Source of the DNA: Typha latifolia
Taxonomy: Eukaryota; Streptophyta; Magnoliopsida; Poales; Typhaceae
Assembly (NCBI GenBank): GCA_019914945.1
Contig: CM034108.1
Span: 3,606,001 to 3,670,000 of the forward strand
Reading direction: 5' to 3'
DNA length: 64,000 bases
Within the stretch, counting starts at the first letter, position 1. The number at the start of each line of letters is the position of its first letter. Shown piece after piece: positions 33,194 to 43,832 of this stretch. The notes under the pieces were generated by a model, which searched no databases, was not told the DNA's origin, and was given only the letters and a program-made list of their open reading frames with translations. The translations under genes and the position numbers were made by a program.

Positions 33194-35996
33194 AAGGACT
33201 CAAAAGTCTATTCACTATAAGGGTTGTGAACTAAGTAGCTTTTTTTTTCCATGTAAAATATATGCCTTATCATCACACTAGAGGGAAACCATTCTTCTCT
33301 TTCTAAGTAAGAAAATAACTTCAAATTTTATAAAAGTTTAAGTTTATTTTTTATATAAGTGTAGTGATCTATAATATAAAAATCTTTATTAAGCCTTGAA
33401 TTAAAGCCCTTCTAAGTTGAAATTTAATTTAACTATCTGTCATATTACCTTGTCGAAAGGGTTGTAACTTGTAAATAAATGACTGCATATTATTTACCTG
33501 TGGAAACACACATATCATGAGTAGCCTAAATAAAGACGGTAGGTAGAGATGCATAGAGATTGATCTGTAAAATCATACCTATATATATATATGTACATTT
33601 TTTTTTCTTTGAATAGTGAATGAATAGTAAACATAATTATCATATCTCTAAGTATAACCATGGATATAGAATGAATATCATATATACCGTATTTATTTTT
33701 TAAATATATAAATTTTTTTGATATAATTACTAAAATTTATAAATAATCAGTAAATATATATACATGAAAACTAGATTAGAGATTTGTAATAAGATATATA
33801 AAAAAAAGTCTTTATTATATTCAAATATGGATACAAAGTTACTTATCAAGATGGATAGAAAAATCTCTACACATATGTGACAAAAATTGAATAAGAAATC
33901 TGATTAGGGCTAATCCAATGTGGCTTGTTTTCACTTTTCAACCCCTAGCAGTAGGACTTAACAATTTTCTCTCTCTCTTTTTTTTTTGTTTTTTTCCCAA
34001 GTGAATCCTTCTAACTGTGTTTATTTTTTCTTTAGATATTTACTCCAAACAATTTTTTTTTGTCTTAGATATTAATCCTAAGTTGACCACATGAGAGAAT
34101 TTTCTTTTTGCAAGTATGCACAAAGTGAAATATTCTTTCTTTTATTAAGATCTAAATATTAGATGCTTCGTAGACATAAGTTTAGAGAAAATAGATTCTA
34201 GACACTTATACATAAATATTTGCTGGAGTGCTAAAAATACACGTACCTATAAATTTACCTATAAATTTCCGTTAGAAAAACAAATATAGATTAAAAAAAA
34301 CGCCGTCAAAACCTGAAATATAATAAGAGAAAAAGAACAAAAAAACTTGTCTTATTATAATCTTAAGCCATATAAGAGCAAGATTTTTTAAAAAAGGACT
34401 AATTTAAAGCTAGCTAAAAAAATCCATAGGCAAGAGAAGTACGAGTCACATTGGTCAACGTTTGTCATGGGGTTATTGAGTACGTGGACATTGGATTCCC
34501 ACGTTTCCTTTGCGTTGACTTATCAATCGTTTCCCATCTCAAGATTCCTACCAGCAATTTGACTAATTACTACTATCCACTCAAGTGACTCCAAAATCAA
34601 AACTGAATAATCTCTCTACTCTATTATTCTATTCTGCCCAAGAATAAGCCAACCAGCCATATGCAACTTTCTTATCCAAGAAATCTTGAATAACCCTATG
34701 TTTGATGAATAAATATTACTTTTTAGATATAAGTTAGAATTTAATGGTATCATAATTAAGCTGACGTCCGGGATATTCATACTCAAAAACACCTAAACAA
34801 TATTAATCCTTTTAACTAACTAGGCACCATCGTATTGACTCGGCAAATCATATTATTGGTCAGGTTATTACGTTGATTTGAGTTCAAAATTATGTCAATG
34901 AAAGTGATTAAGGAGTGTATTCAATATTAAGCGTTGTGTTATTTATTCTAGAGTAATTGAATGATACAACTGAGTCACTATCTTAAATAGAAATTGAAAT
35001 TTAATTAATTAATGGTTACCACTACAACTTGCTCAAACTTTTTTCAAAGGGTTAATTTTTTTTTTTCCAAAGGGTTCGTGGTATTAGCTCCCATATCTAA
35101 TTCAATCGTATTAAATATTAGTAAAAGTTTTATTTCACTTTTTCTTTTAAAATTTGTGTGAATTATATTTGACTTTCTTTAAAGAGAGAGAGAGAGAGAT
35201 TTATAGTTCACACCCTATTATATAATATATATTTTTCAAGCCCTCTTTTGGACTTTATTCTCACGAGAGAAAAGACCCTCGCTAACGGAAAGGCATCAAA
35301 GAAGGGGTGAAATATAGAGTTCATTTTGAAGAAGAAGAAAAAACACCAAATTTTGGGGAGTCGAAATATAAATTCATGAAAAAACAAGGGGTGAAATGTA
35401 ATTCTCCTCAACATTCAAAACGCCAACAATTGGATCAATGAAACCAATTAAATTTATTCCCGTTCCAAATCAACAACAACAAAAAAAAAATCCCTTGATG
35501 ATACGACCTCCCAGCACAATTGGTCAAATCGTAAGAATCAGACTACAAAAGTCGTTCCCAAATTTGTTGTATGATGCGGGAGGATATTATTCAATTGTTA
35601 ACATCACCATGCAAAGACTTTTGGGATGCTTCACGTAACACTCAGGCCCTGTCCCCCATTGACTTTTGGCCCAGCCTTAGAACCCTAAATTGGCCCACCC
35701 AATTACTTACAATTTTGTTTGATGAGAGAGAAAGAGAGAGAGTTATTATTTGGCCGAGTAGCCAATCATGCATGAGTTTTTTTTTAAGAGAGAGAAGTCA
35801 ATGGCCGCCTTTTCTTTTTGTTAATTGGAATTTCATCTTGTGGTGAGTTAAAAAGAAAAAAAAAAGTAGAGAGCAAGTGGGTAGTTCCATAGTGGGTAAA
35901 ATAATCAATGCATCCATGGATGGATTGACCATTGGAGTAATGCGGTTGATGGGAAAGATAGCCTTCTGCTTTTAATTTTGTTGCAGGGGAGGTTGG

Positions 35997-35999
<3 letters not shown>

Positions 36000-36038
<39 letters not shown>

Positions 36039-36043
36039 CACAG

Positions 36044-36080
<37 letters not shown>
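36000..36080 (+). promoter_or_regulatory. Double (GA)n tract in the leader/promoter of the PLP-fold gene
   Basis: Two runs of GA (about 36000-36034 and 36054-36080) are separated by aaaagcacagataca, about 410-490 bases before the start codon. GAGA tracts of this kind are typical of plant 5' leaders and possible BPC binding sites. The kinesin gene on the other side has a similar tract in its own leader. Confidence 0.55.
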
Positions 36081-36086
<6 letters not shown>

Positions 36087-36167
36087 GGGATCTGGGTTCT
36101 GTTTGCGAGGGCAAGATCTGTGGGCTTTGCTGCGTTGGTGAAGATTAATCTAGGGTTCTTTTTGTTG

Positions 36168-36488
36168 ATGTCAGAGAGGTGTTTGGTTTAAATCCTCTTT
36201 GAGAGGTTGTCTCTTTCTTTCTTGATTTCTCCTGTTTGCCATTCCAATTCGAGTTCTTCTGATCCAGCTAAAGGTGTCACCTTTGTTTTAGGGTTTGGAT
36301 ACTCATTTTCTTTTTCTTCACTTCCATGTCAAAATTTCAATAATGGCGTTGAATCTTTACGGTTTTCCTTGTTTTCCTCTAATTTGTGTTTGATTTTGTC
36401 GAAAAGATAGGGTTTTTCTTTTTTCTTGCCCCTACCAAGCTGATGGCCTTGTAAAATTTCCTGCTAGCTTTGGAAGAGAGCAGTATAG
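36168..36488 (+). promoter_or_regulatory. Leader with four short upstream ORFs
   Basis: If this stretch is unspliced leader, it carries four ATG-started short frames: 36168-36191 (7 codons), 36326-36343 (5 codons), 36343-36393 (16 codons) and 36443-36454 (3 codons), each closed before the main start at 36489. The second and third overlap by one base. TAGGGTTT words lie at 36289 and 36408. A leader intron could remove some of these. Confidence 0.45.
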
Positions 36489-39332
36489 ATGCATCTGTCT
36501 CTATGGAATCCTATATCCAAGTGCGCTGCTCTGATCCTTGACAGGAAGAATCGCAGGAGAGATGGGTCCGGCTCGGGGGACGGCGGCGGGAAGCGCCGCC
36601 CCTCGATTCTTCGCCAACTTCAGGAGAACAAGCTCCGGGAAGCCCTCGAGGAGGCGTCGGAAGATGGGTCTCTCTTCAAATCCCAGGGGATGGATCCCGA
36701 CTCCTTGGGCGACGCCGATGAGAGCTCGATAGGGCGGTCGAGATCCCTTGCCCGCCTCCACGCCCAGAAGGAATTCCTCCGCGCCACCGCGCTCGCTGCG
36801 GAGCGTCTCTACCACTCTCCCGACTCCGTCCCTGACTTCGAGGATGCCCTTGCTAAATTCCTCACCATGTATCCCAAATACGAATCCTCGAACCAGATAG
36901 ACAGGTTGCGGTCAGACGAGTACTCCCACCTCTCGGAGGAGGTCGCCAAGGTATGCCTCGACTACTGCGGTTTCGGCCTCTTCTCGTATCTCCAGAGCTG
37001 CCAATACTGGGAATCATCTGCGTTTAGCCTATCCGAGATAACCGCCAATTTGAGCAACCATGCTCTCTATGGCGGTGCCGAGAAGGGCACGGCCGAGCAT
37101 GACATCAGAACTCGCATAATGGAATACCTGAACATTCCTGAGAACGAATATGGTCTGGTGTTCACTGTCAGCAGAGGGTATGCATTCAAGTTGCTTGCAG
37201 AGTATTACCCATTCCACACTAACAAGAAGCTACTGACTATGTTTGACCACGAGAGCCAGTCTGTGGATTGGATGGCGCAGAAGGCAAAAGAGAAGGGTGC
37301 TAAGGTGTACAGTGCATGGTTCAAGTGGCCGACGCTCAAGCTCTGCTCCACGGAGTTGAGGAAGCAGATCTCGGCCAAGAAGAGGAGGAAAAAGGATTCA
37401 GCTACTGGTCTTTTTGTGTTCCCGGTTCAGTCTAGAGTTACCGGGGCCAAGTATTCCTACCAGTGGATGGCACTGGCGCAGCAGAACAACTGGCATGTTT
37501 TGCTTGATGCAGGGTCTTTGGGTCCTAAGGACATGGATTCGCTTGGTTTATCCCTTTTCCGACCTGATTTCATTATAACATCATTCTACCGAGTGTTTGG
37601 GTCTGATCCCACAGGTTTCGGTTGCCTCCTAATCAAGAAATCAGTGATGGGAAGCTTGCAGAGTCAGAATGGTGGTACTGGTTCAGGAATGGTGAGGATT
37701 GTTCCGGTGTTTCCACAGTATTTGAGCGACTCTGTGGACGGACTAGACATATTGAATGGACCTGAAGATGAGACTGTCATTGGAAATGAAGAGGGATCTA
37801 AATCTGAGACAAAACGTGGGGCACAAATGCCTGCTTTCTCAGGGGCATATACATCTGCTCAAGTAAGAGATGTGTTTGAGAGCGAGATGGACCAAGAAAA
37901 TAGCTCCGACAGGGATGGGGCCAGCACCATCTTTGAGGAAAATGAGAGCATTTCAGTAGGGGAAGTCATGAAGAGCCCCGTTTTCAGTGAAGGGGAGTCA
38001 TCCGACAACTCCTTTTGGATTGATTTGGGTCAGAGTCCATTAGGTTCGGACCACTCAGGACAGTTGAGCAAAGGGAAGTTGGGATCTCCCTTGCCATCTT
38101 CGTGGTTTAATCTGAGGAAAATTAATAAGAAGGCATCACCAAAAATAACATCAAAGATATCAAGGAGCCCAATTTATGATGGTCATGTTCTCTCGTTTGA
38201 TGCAGCTGTTTTGTCAGTCTCACAAGATCTAGACCATGTTAAGGAAGATCCAGATGAGGAGCCTTATGAGAATGGTGAAAAGAATGATCATTTACGGCAA
38301 GTCAGTGAGATTCAAGAGGAGCCAGAAGTTAAGGAAGCAGCAGGCGATCGGGCTGTAAAGTTTTCTTCTACAAATGGCATGATAACACGTAATTCGATCT
38401 CTGTTTTTGGACATCATGTTTCTCATGAGAATGGTTCCACCCCAGAAATATTCTTAGAAAGCCATGTTGAGAACAAAGAAAGTGCCATAAGAAGGGAAAC
38501 AGAAGGTGAGTTTCGTCTGCTCGGACGGAGGGAGGGGAACAATAACAGATTTGCTGGGGGTAGATTCTTTGGTGTGGAAGAGACTGAACGAGTCACAAGC
38601 ATGGGACGTAGGGTATCATTCAGCATGGAAGACAACAGAACTGCTGAAAGATTGTATCATAACTCAGATGCTGCTGAATCATCTGGACATGCACAAGATG
38701 ATGAGGCCTTAAGTGACGAAGAAGAAGATGATGATAATAATTATGATGCTCAGGAGAGTGACAGAAGAGAGCCTGAAATAGTTTGTAGACATCTTGATCA
38801 TGTGAACTTGATGGGTCTTAGCAAAACTACTGTTAGGTTGCGGTACTTGGTTAATTGGCTAGTGACTTCACTGCTGCAGTTGCGCTTACCTGATTCAGGA
38901 GGTGACAATGGTGTACCTCTTGTCTTCATTTATGGTCCTAAGATTAAATATGAAAGGGGAGCAGCTGTAGCATTTAGTGTGAAAGATAGTCACGGCACAT
39001 TCATCAAACCAGAAACTGTTCAAAAGCTAGCTGAGATAGACGGTATCTCTCTGGGCATTGGCTTCCTTAGTCATATTAGAGTCATGGAGAACCAGAAGCA
39101 CTTACATGGGGCACTAGATATGACTGATACTTCCTTCAGCAAGCCTACATCAAGTGGCCGCCATGGCAGTAAAAGTGGCACTATAAGAGTGGAAGTTGTT
39201 ACTGCTTCACTTGGGTTCCTGACAAACTTCGAAGATGTGTATAGGATGTGGGCTTTTATTGCAAAGTTTCTGGATCCATCATTTCTTGATAGTGCCAGGC
39301 CATCATCAGTTGCGGAAACTTCAAAACCATAG
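36489..39332 (+). CDS. Molybdenum-cofactor-sulfurase-like protein with PLP-transferase fold, intronless
   Basis: An uninterrupted 947-aa frame matches the plant family annotated as PLP-dependent transferase superfamily / MOCO sulfurase-like (Arabidopsis At2g23520, At4g37100, At5g66950 group); its biochemical role is not established. The N-terminus is basic with [26 protein letters not shown]. The aminotransferase class V-like domain spans ~140-410, with [79 protein letters not shown] and [14 protein letters not shown]. In true molybdenum cofactor sulfurases the residue before VFG-type motifs is the PLP lysine (SFYK); here it is Arg368. A long acidic, Ser-rich linker (~430-770) follows, then a conserved C-terminal part with [27 protein letters not shown] and [17 protein letters not shown]. 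The start is the first ATG of the frame and gives [14 protein letters not shown], as in relatives. Confidence 0.9.
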   Translation: MHLSLWNPISKCAALILDRKNRRRDGSGSGDGGGKRRPSILRQLQENKLREALEEASEDGSLFKSQGMDPDSLGDADESSIGRSRSLARLHAQKEFLRATALAAERLYHSPDSVPDFEDALAKFLTMYPKYESSNQIDRLRSDEYSHLSEEVAKVCLDYCGFGLFSYLQSCQYWESSAFSLSEITANLSNHALYGGAEKGTAEHDIRTRIMEYLNIPENEYGLVFTVSRGYAFKLLAEYYPFHTNKKLLTMFDHESQSVDWMAQKAKEKGAKVYSAWFKWPTLKLCSTELRKQISAKKRRKKDSATGLFVFPVQSRVTGAKYSYQWMALAQQNNWHVLLDAGSLGPKDMDSLGLSLFRPDFIITSFYRVFGSDPTGFGCLLIKKSVMGSLQSQNGGTGSGMVRIVPVFPQYLSDSVDGLDILNGPEDETVIGNEEGSKSETKRGAQMPAFSGAYTSAQVRDVFESEMDQENSSDRDGASTIFEENESISVGEVMKSPVFSEGESSDNSFWIDLGQSPLGSDHSGQLSKGKLGSPLPSSWFNLRKINKKASPKITSKISRSPIYDGHVLSFDAAVLSVSQDLDHVKEDPDEEPYENGEKNDHLRQVSEIQEEPEVKEAAGDRAVKFSSTNGMITRNSISVFGHHVSHENGSTPEIFLESHVENKESAIRRETEGEFRLLGRREGNNNRFAGGRFFGVEETERVTSMGRRVSFSMEDNRTAERLYHNSDAAESSGHAQDDEALSDEEEDDDNNYDAQESDRREPEIVCRHLDHVNLMGLSKTTVRLRYLVNWLVTSLLQLRLPDSGGDNGVPLVFIYGPKIKYERGAAVAFSVKDSHGTFIKPETVQKLAEIDGISLGIGFLSHIRVMENQKHLHGALDMTDTSFSKPTSSGRHGSKSGTIRVEVVTASLGFLTNFEDVYRMWAFIAKFLDPSFLDSARPSSVAETSKP

Positions 39333-42300
39333 CTACTGGAGTTTGCTCACTGATTCTTTAAACTCTGAAATTAACTTGATAGCCTCCCTTGCGGTTCGGA
39401 GTAACGGACACTATCATTAATGGTGGTGATGGTTTGGTCGGGAGGTGTAGATGGTTATAGAGGGGAAGTTAAATCTTTCACCTGTTTCTTTTGCGTCTTC
39501 ATTTGTTTCCGTTACGAGGAGGCAATAACTTGTGGAAAACAGGTGAATTTATTTATTCTTGGCCTATTTTCCTAGGTATGTAATCTTTTGTTCCATGTAG
39601 AGTTTGCTTAAAATACATTAGTCATTGTATCATATGGAGCTTCTTTTCCATACATCTATGTTTGTAAAGCAGCTCATGAGCAGGAGGTTGTTCCTCTATC
39701 TTGTAAGATTTTCGTCAGTTGGATACGGAGACGTGAAGCAATTTTATCCCTTTAGTTCCACTTGTCCAGATGACTGGATCTGTGTTTCCAATATGCAATT
39801 GTTGCTGATTGATAATTCAGATTCATTGCATATTCTGACTACTGTTCTTAATTTCTTATGTTAAATTGTTTTAGTTATTGTTCTCTTTTCCTCCTTTATT
39901 GCACTTTCCCTCAAGTGCATCAATCGTAGGTGCAACAGAATGCACCACAAGAGGTCACGTGTAATATCAATCCTATTGCTTTTTTTCTTTTTTTCTCTTT
40001 TTTCTTTGATTGGATTGGCTGGATTCAGGATTGAATCTTTGCTTTGACTAGAAGTTGAAGTAGCTATATTCTGCATCATCCAAAGCAAGTTATGTTCTCA
40101 ACCTAGAGATCTATAACGTTTCATCACTGGATGTTATAGGATTGCAGGTTATTTGATTTTTTATTCTTGTGTTCTTGCAGACAGAATAATAGAAGAAGCA
40201 CTTGTCTCCAGATGTGGTAATCTGGTTTTTCTGGTCCTTGCTATCACACGGTTTTACAACTTGTTTTGCCTGGTTATAAGTTGATTTGGAAGAAAATTAA
40301 CTAACTTTGTTTCAAAGGTCTACTGGTATTCTGTACATCTTTTTGTTCCTCTTTTTTCTTTATTATGGGATGGTTTAACGTTTGTATGATGTATGTAGTC
40401 AGATGAATACAATCAATTAACTCATTCAAGGACATTACTGGTATTTTTATATTTTCTCCTTCACCTAAAATCTTTTTCTTTGTTTGTTTGTGGATACATG
40501 TGATTGTTGGGTCTACAGTAATTTTCTTATCATTTCTAGCATTTACATTGTGTGTATCATGTCTGTGATCATTGCTGTCTTGTTTAAAAGGATCATAATA
40601 GTCACCTTTTCGCTGTACATCATGTAAGGTGAGAAAATTAGGTTCTCCAGATTTTCATCTACCAAAAGTTCTTAATTGAATTGGAGATTATGATATCAGA
40701 CCAGTAATCTGTTATCGATCATTGCTCAGAATTCATCACCTCAGGATTCTTGTCGAACATGATCCTTTCGGTCAATTATAATTTAGATCTTATGTTTCCA
40801 CCCAAGTTTCTTTTCCATGTTTCTGACTTGCTTTACAGGCAGCTGATGACTGTGACATAAACCAGAAAGTGATGGCGAGCTCATGGTGAAAAATACATCG
40901 AGATAACATCATGACTGTTCATCTTTAATGCAGATGGTATCTATTGAAAACATCTATAACTTTAGGTTAATTTCTCTTTTCTAGAATCTGCTTTTAGGTT
41001 ATCTTCTTATCCTGTTGATGGAGTCATATATGGTTTACTTTCATCTCTTGCCTTTAATCTGTATCTGTGCAGAAATGGATGTTCTCACTTTCTTTGGATT
41101 TTCTTCTTGTAAATAGTTGGTACTAAAGTTTTGTTCTTGTCATTCCTTCATCACCTGAAGCTGTTGTTCTCTTCTTGCATCCCTTCTCTTTTATTCTCTG
41201 TGTGATAGCAGTAGTCTCTATGGATGTTCCTTTATTCTCAAATACAGAAGATTTTGCACATAAGTACTCTGATATATATATTTTTTCTTTTGTTTAATGT
41301 CAACAGAGCTAGAGGTATGATTCTTGGGTCTGTATGAAAAATTAGCCCGTTGACCAAAAATAAAAAAGCTCTTGTGATGGTTTCTGACGATGAAATGGAA
41401 GGAATCATTCTTCTCAGGCGTTGACAAAGAAATAGTGACGGTTGTTTGTCATTTAGTGTTAATGGAATATGGATTGGAATTCGGTGTGATGCTTGCTTTA
41501 ATGGAATATGGGGGGGGGGAGGTTTGCATTTAACACCCTGAATTTTGCCTATTTGTAGTTTACACGTTGAATTTTTAATATTTACGTGGCACGACCTCTG
41601 TTTTATTTATTAGTTAATAAAACTAACAGTAAAATATTTATTTTTTTGCATATATTTAATAAAATGGAAAAGTTGATTTTTAAATATTGGACTGTAATGT
41701 AAATAGGTGAAAAGACAGAGTTTTAAATGAAAATTTTCTTCTACTAAGAAGGTAAAGCATAAGTGTAACTCTCAAACTGGCTTATCTATTTCATTTCAAC
41801 AGAGAAAAATATTCTAGCAACCCCATTTTAGCTATTTTATAAATCACATCTTACATGTTATCTATTTTATAATCATATCTTATTTTAAATTATAATTTTT
41901 ATTTAACGCATTAAGCTAATTTGAACTGTACTACTAGCAAATAAATATTCTATTATAATATACTAAATAGTTTATAAAATATATAAATTACTCATCTTCT
42001 TCATCCTCTCATTTTTAAGTTTTGATTTCCAAAATCAGAGTTGATTGACATAATTGACTTGCTCGATCTTCTCCCGCAAACCTCTCAAGAATAAGTGGAG
42101 GATAAAAAAAGAGGCGTAAAGACGAGAGAAGGTGGTGTCACATTGAGGTTGGGAGAAGATGGTGGAGGACTGAGGGTTTAGGAGGAGAGGGAGCGATAGG
42201 AATATTTTAGTAACATTGTCCGCTAGTCAAAATAACGTCAAAATATTAAATAAAAATTATAAGAAAAAAAATAAAAAGTTGAATTATAAAATTTTAAAAG

Positions 42301-43832
42301 ATAAAATATAAATCATAAAATAGGTAAAATATAGCGTCTCTGAATTCAAATTTGGGAGAGAACCAGTTCATTTCTCTCCCAAAGCTTCTATTTCATAAAT
42401 GCCTTTATGGATGATTTCACCTCCTCTTCTATTTCAAGACAATGTGGGGGCTAATATCTATCATTAATGTGATCAAAGTCTTAAAAGTTAACACCAACTC
42501 TTGTTTTATTGCCTTTATTTAAACAAACTATCCTTTAAATAAAGTTAGTTTCCTTTCCAGTGATCACAATGCTCTGTTTCAGCTCGATCCGTGCTTGCCC
42601 AGTTTACCATTTTAGATGATCTCATTTCACATTGCAGTATGTAGGAATTTCCTGCAGTTCCTGCTCTTTGGCTATTTACGATTGGATATCAAGTGCACTA
42701 TATGTACAACTTCTACATCCGGAATTGTAGGCAATCTCCGTACTTAGGGTTTGCTCGTTTAGTCATTTAAGACCTTAAGCTTTATTTTTTTCACAGATTA
42801 GTCCTTTAGAAGGCAGAGGTACTGCGGCATTAATTACTCTCTACGTACTGGGTGTTCCAGGAACTATTGCTGCGGCCAAGAATGCAGCAATTTGCTGCCG
42901 TCCATGGACTTGGCTGTGCATCATAGGCTACCATGGTCCGCTGTACAAACTTCATGTATCTTGCTTGCAGGCTATCCTAATGTACAAGTTAGTGCTACAT
43001 ATTTACTCACAGCACTTGGTCGTCTTCGTCCTCTCTCACGCTCGCTTTCCCACGGCCTGCCGGCGATCAACCCAGAATCAGTTCCTGCGGCTTCCCGGCG
43101 ACCAATGCAAGCTCTCTCTCTCACAGTCCATCTCGTCCTCTCTGTGAGACATGCGGTGCTGTGATGTAGATAGCTATTCTTAACAAAGCTTCGGCTCTGT
43201 AATTTTGCATTCCATATCCATATAATGCAGAGAATATACTTTTGATTCTTTCAGCGTATGAGATGTTTCGTTTAATGGGTTCAGTCTTATGATGTGAGGA
43301 ATATAACTAGTTTATCAACTGGAAAGATGTTCTTGAAATTTTCTGAGGTGTTCTTTATATTAGAATTAGATTTACTTCATTGGTGCAATTACTCTTTTAA
43401 TAATCTTAGAATTCTGGCAGTTTTCCATATCGTTACAGTGATTAATTGAGTGAAAATCGCTGTTTCAGTCTTTAAAATAGTCATGAACAGTATAGTACTA
43501 CGAGTACTTTTTTTCTGCAGCAGTACTTGAATGTGGGCTCCCTTTTATTGTTCCAAAGTGAAGTCCTTTTAACATATATAGAAGGTAGAGGTACTGTTGC
43601 TTTTATTATTGCTATTTTACTCACCTGGTAGCAAACTTCCTCTTTTCTTTAAATGAAAGAAATAATTCATCGTGTCAGATGGTCAAACTTGTCATATTGT
43701 TATTTGTCAAAAATAAAAGAAAAAGAACATTAGTACAAGTCTTCTCTAGCTATTCGTTAGTTCCTCTTCCTCACTTTCATTTTCTGACTTGGTTCTCCCC
43801 TTCTGTTCTCCATTTAATTTTACTTGGAAAAG
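39333..43832. other. Non-coding stretch between the PLP-fold gene and the B3 gene
   Basis: The first few hundred bases are 3' UTR. Acceptor-like sites followed by short exon-like stretches occur at about 40182 and 40839, so spliced 3' UTR isoforms are possible but not provable here. A MITE lies at 41518-41747. From about 42830 to 43170 the sequence is richer in GC and has CTCTCTCTCTCACAG, which could be leader sequence of the downstream B3 gene; the frame at 42892-43164 has no recognisable domain. Confidence 0.5.
41518..41747. mobile_element. Short MITE (about 230 bp) with long inverted ends
   Basis: The left end reads GTTTGCATTTAACACCCTG; the right end read on the other strand is GAAAATTTTCATTTAAAACT followed by CTGTCTTTTC. 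The similarity continues (CCTATTTGTAGTTTACA against CCTATTTACATTACA). The same end motif appears at 53874, 3424 and 62683. No target-site duplication could be defined. Confidence 0.5.

Larger units (their letters stand above)
29935..36167. other. Intergenic region between two divergent genes
   Basis: The kinesin gene runs left and the PLP-fold gene runs right. In between there is no frame with recognisable protein content; the frame at 30896-31135 is hydrophobic and has no family signature. The region holds a probable LTR relic at 31960-32810, a dispersed repeat at 32940-33193, short (AT)n tracts and long A/T runs. Promoter and leader sequences of the right-hand gene occupy at least the last several hundred bases. 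Confidence 0.6.

Noticed and set aside
35784..36114. Minus-strand Ser-Leu repeat frames across the GA tract
   Set aside because: They are translations of the (GA)n microsatellite.
42892..43164. 90-codon frame upstream of the B3 gene
   Set aside because: GC-rich and Ser/Leu/Arg-rich but without a domain; better explained as leader sequence of the B3 transcript.
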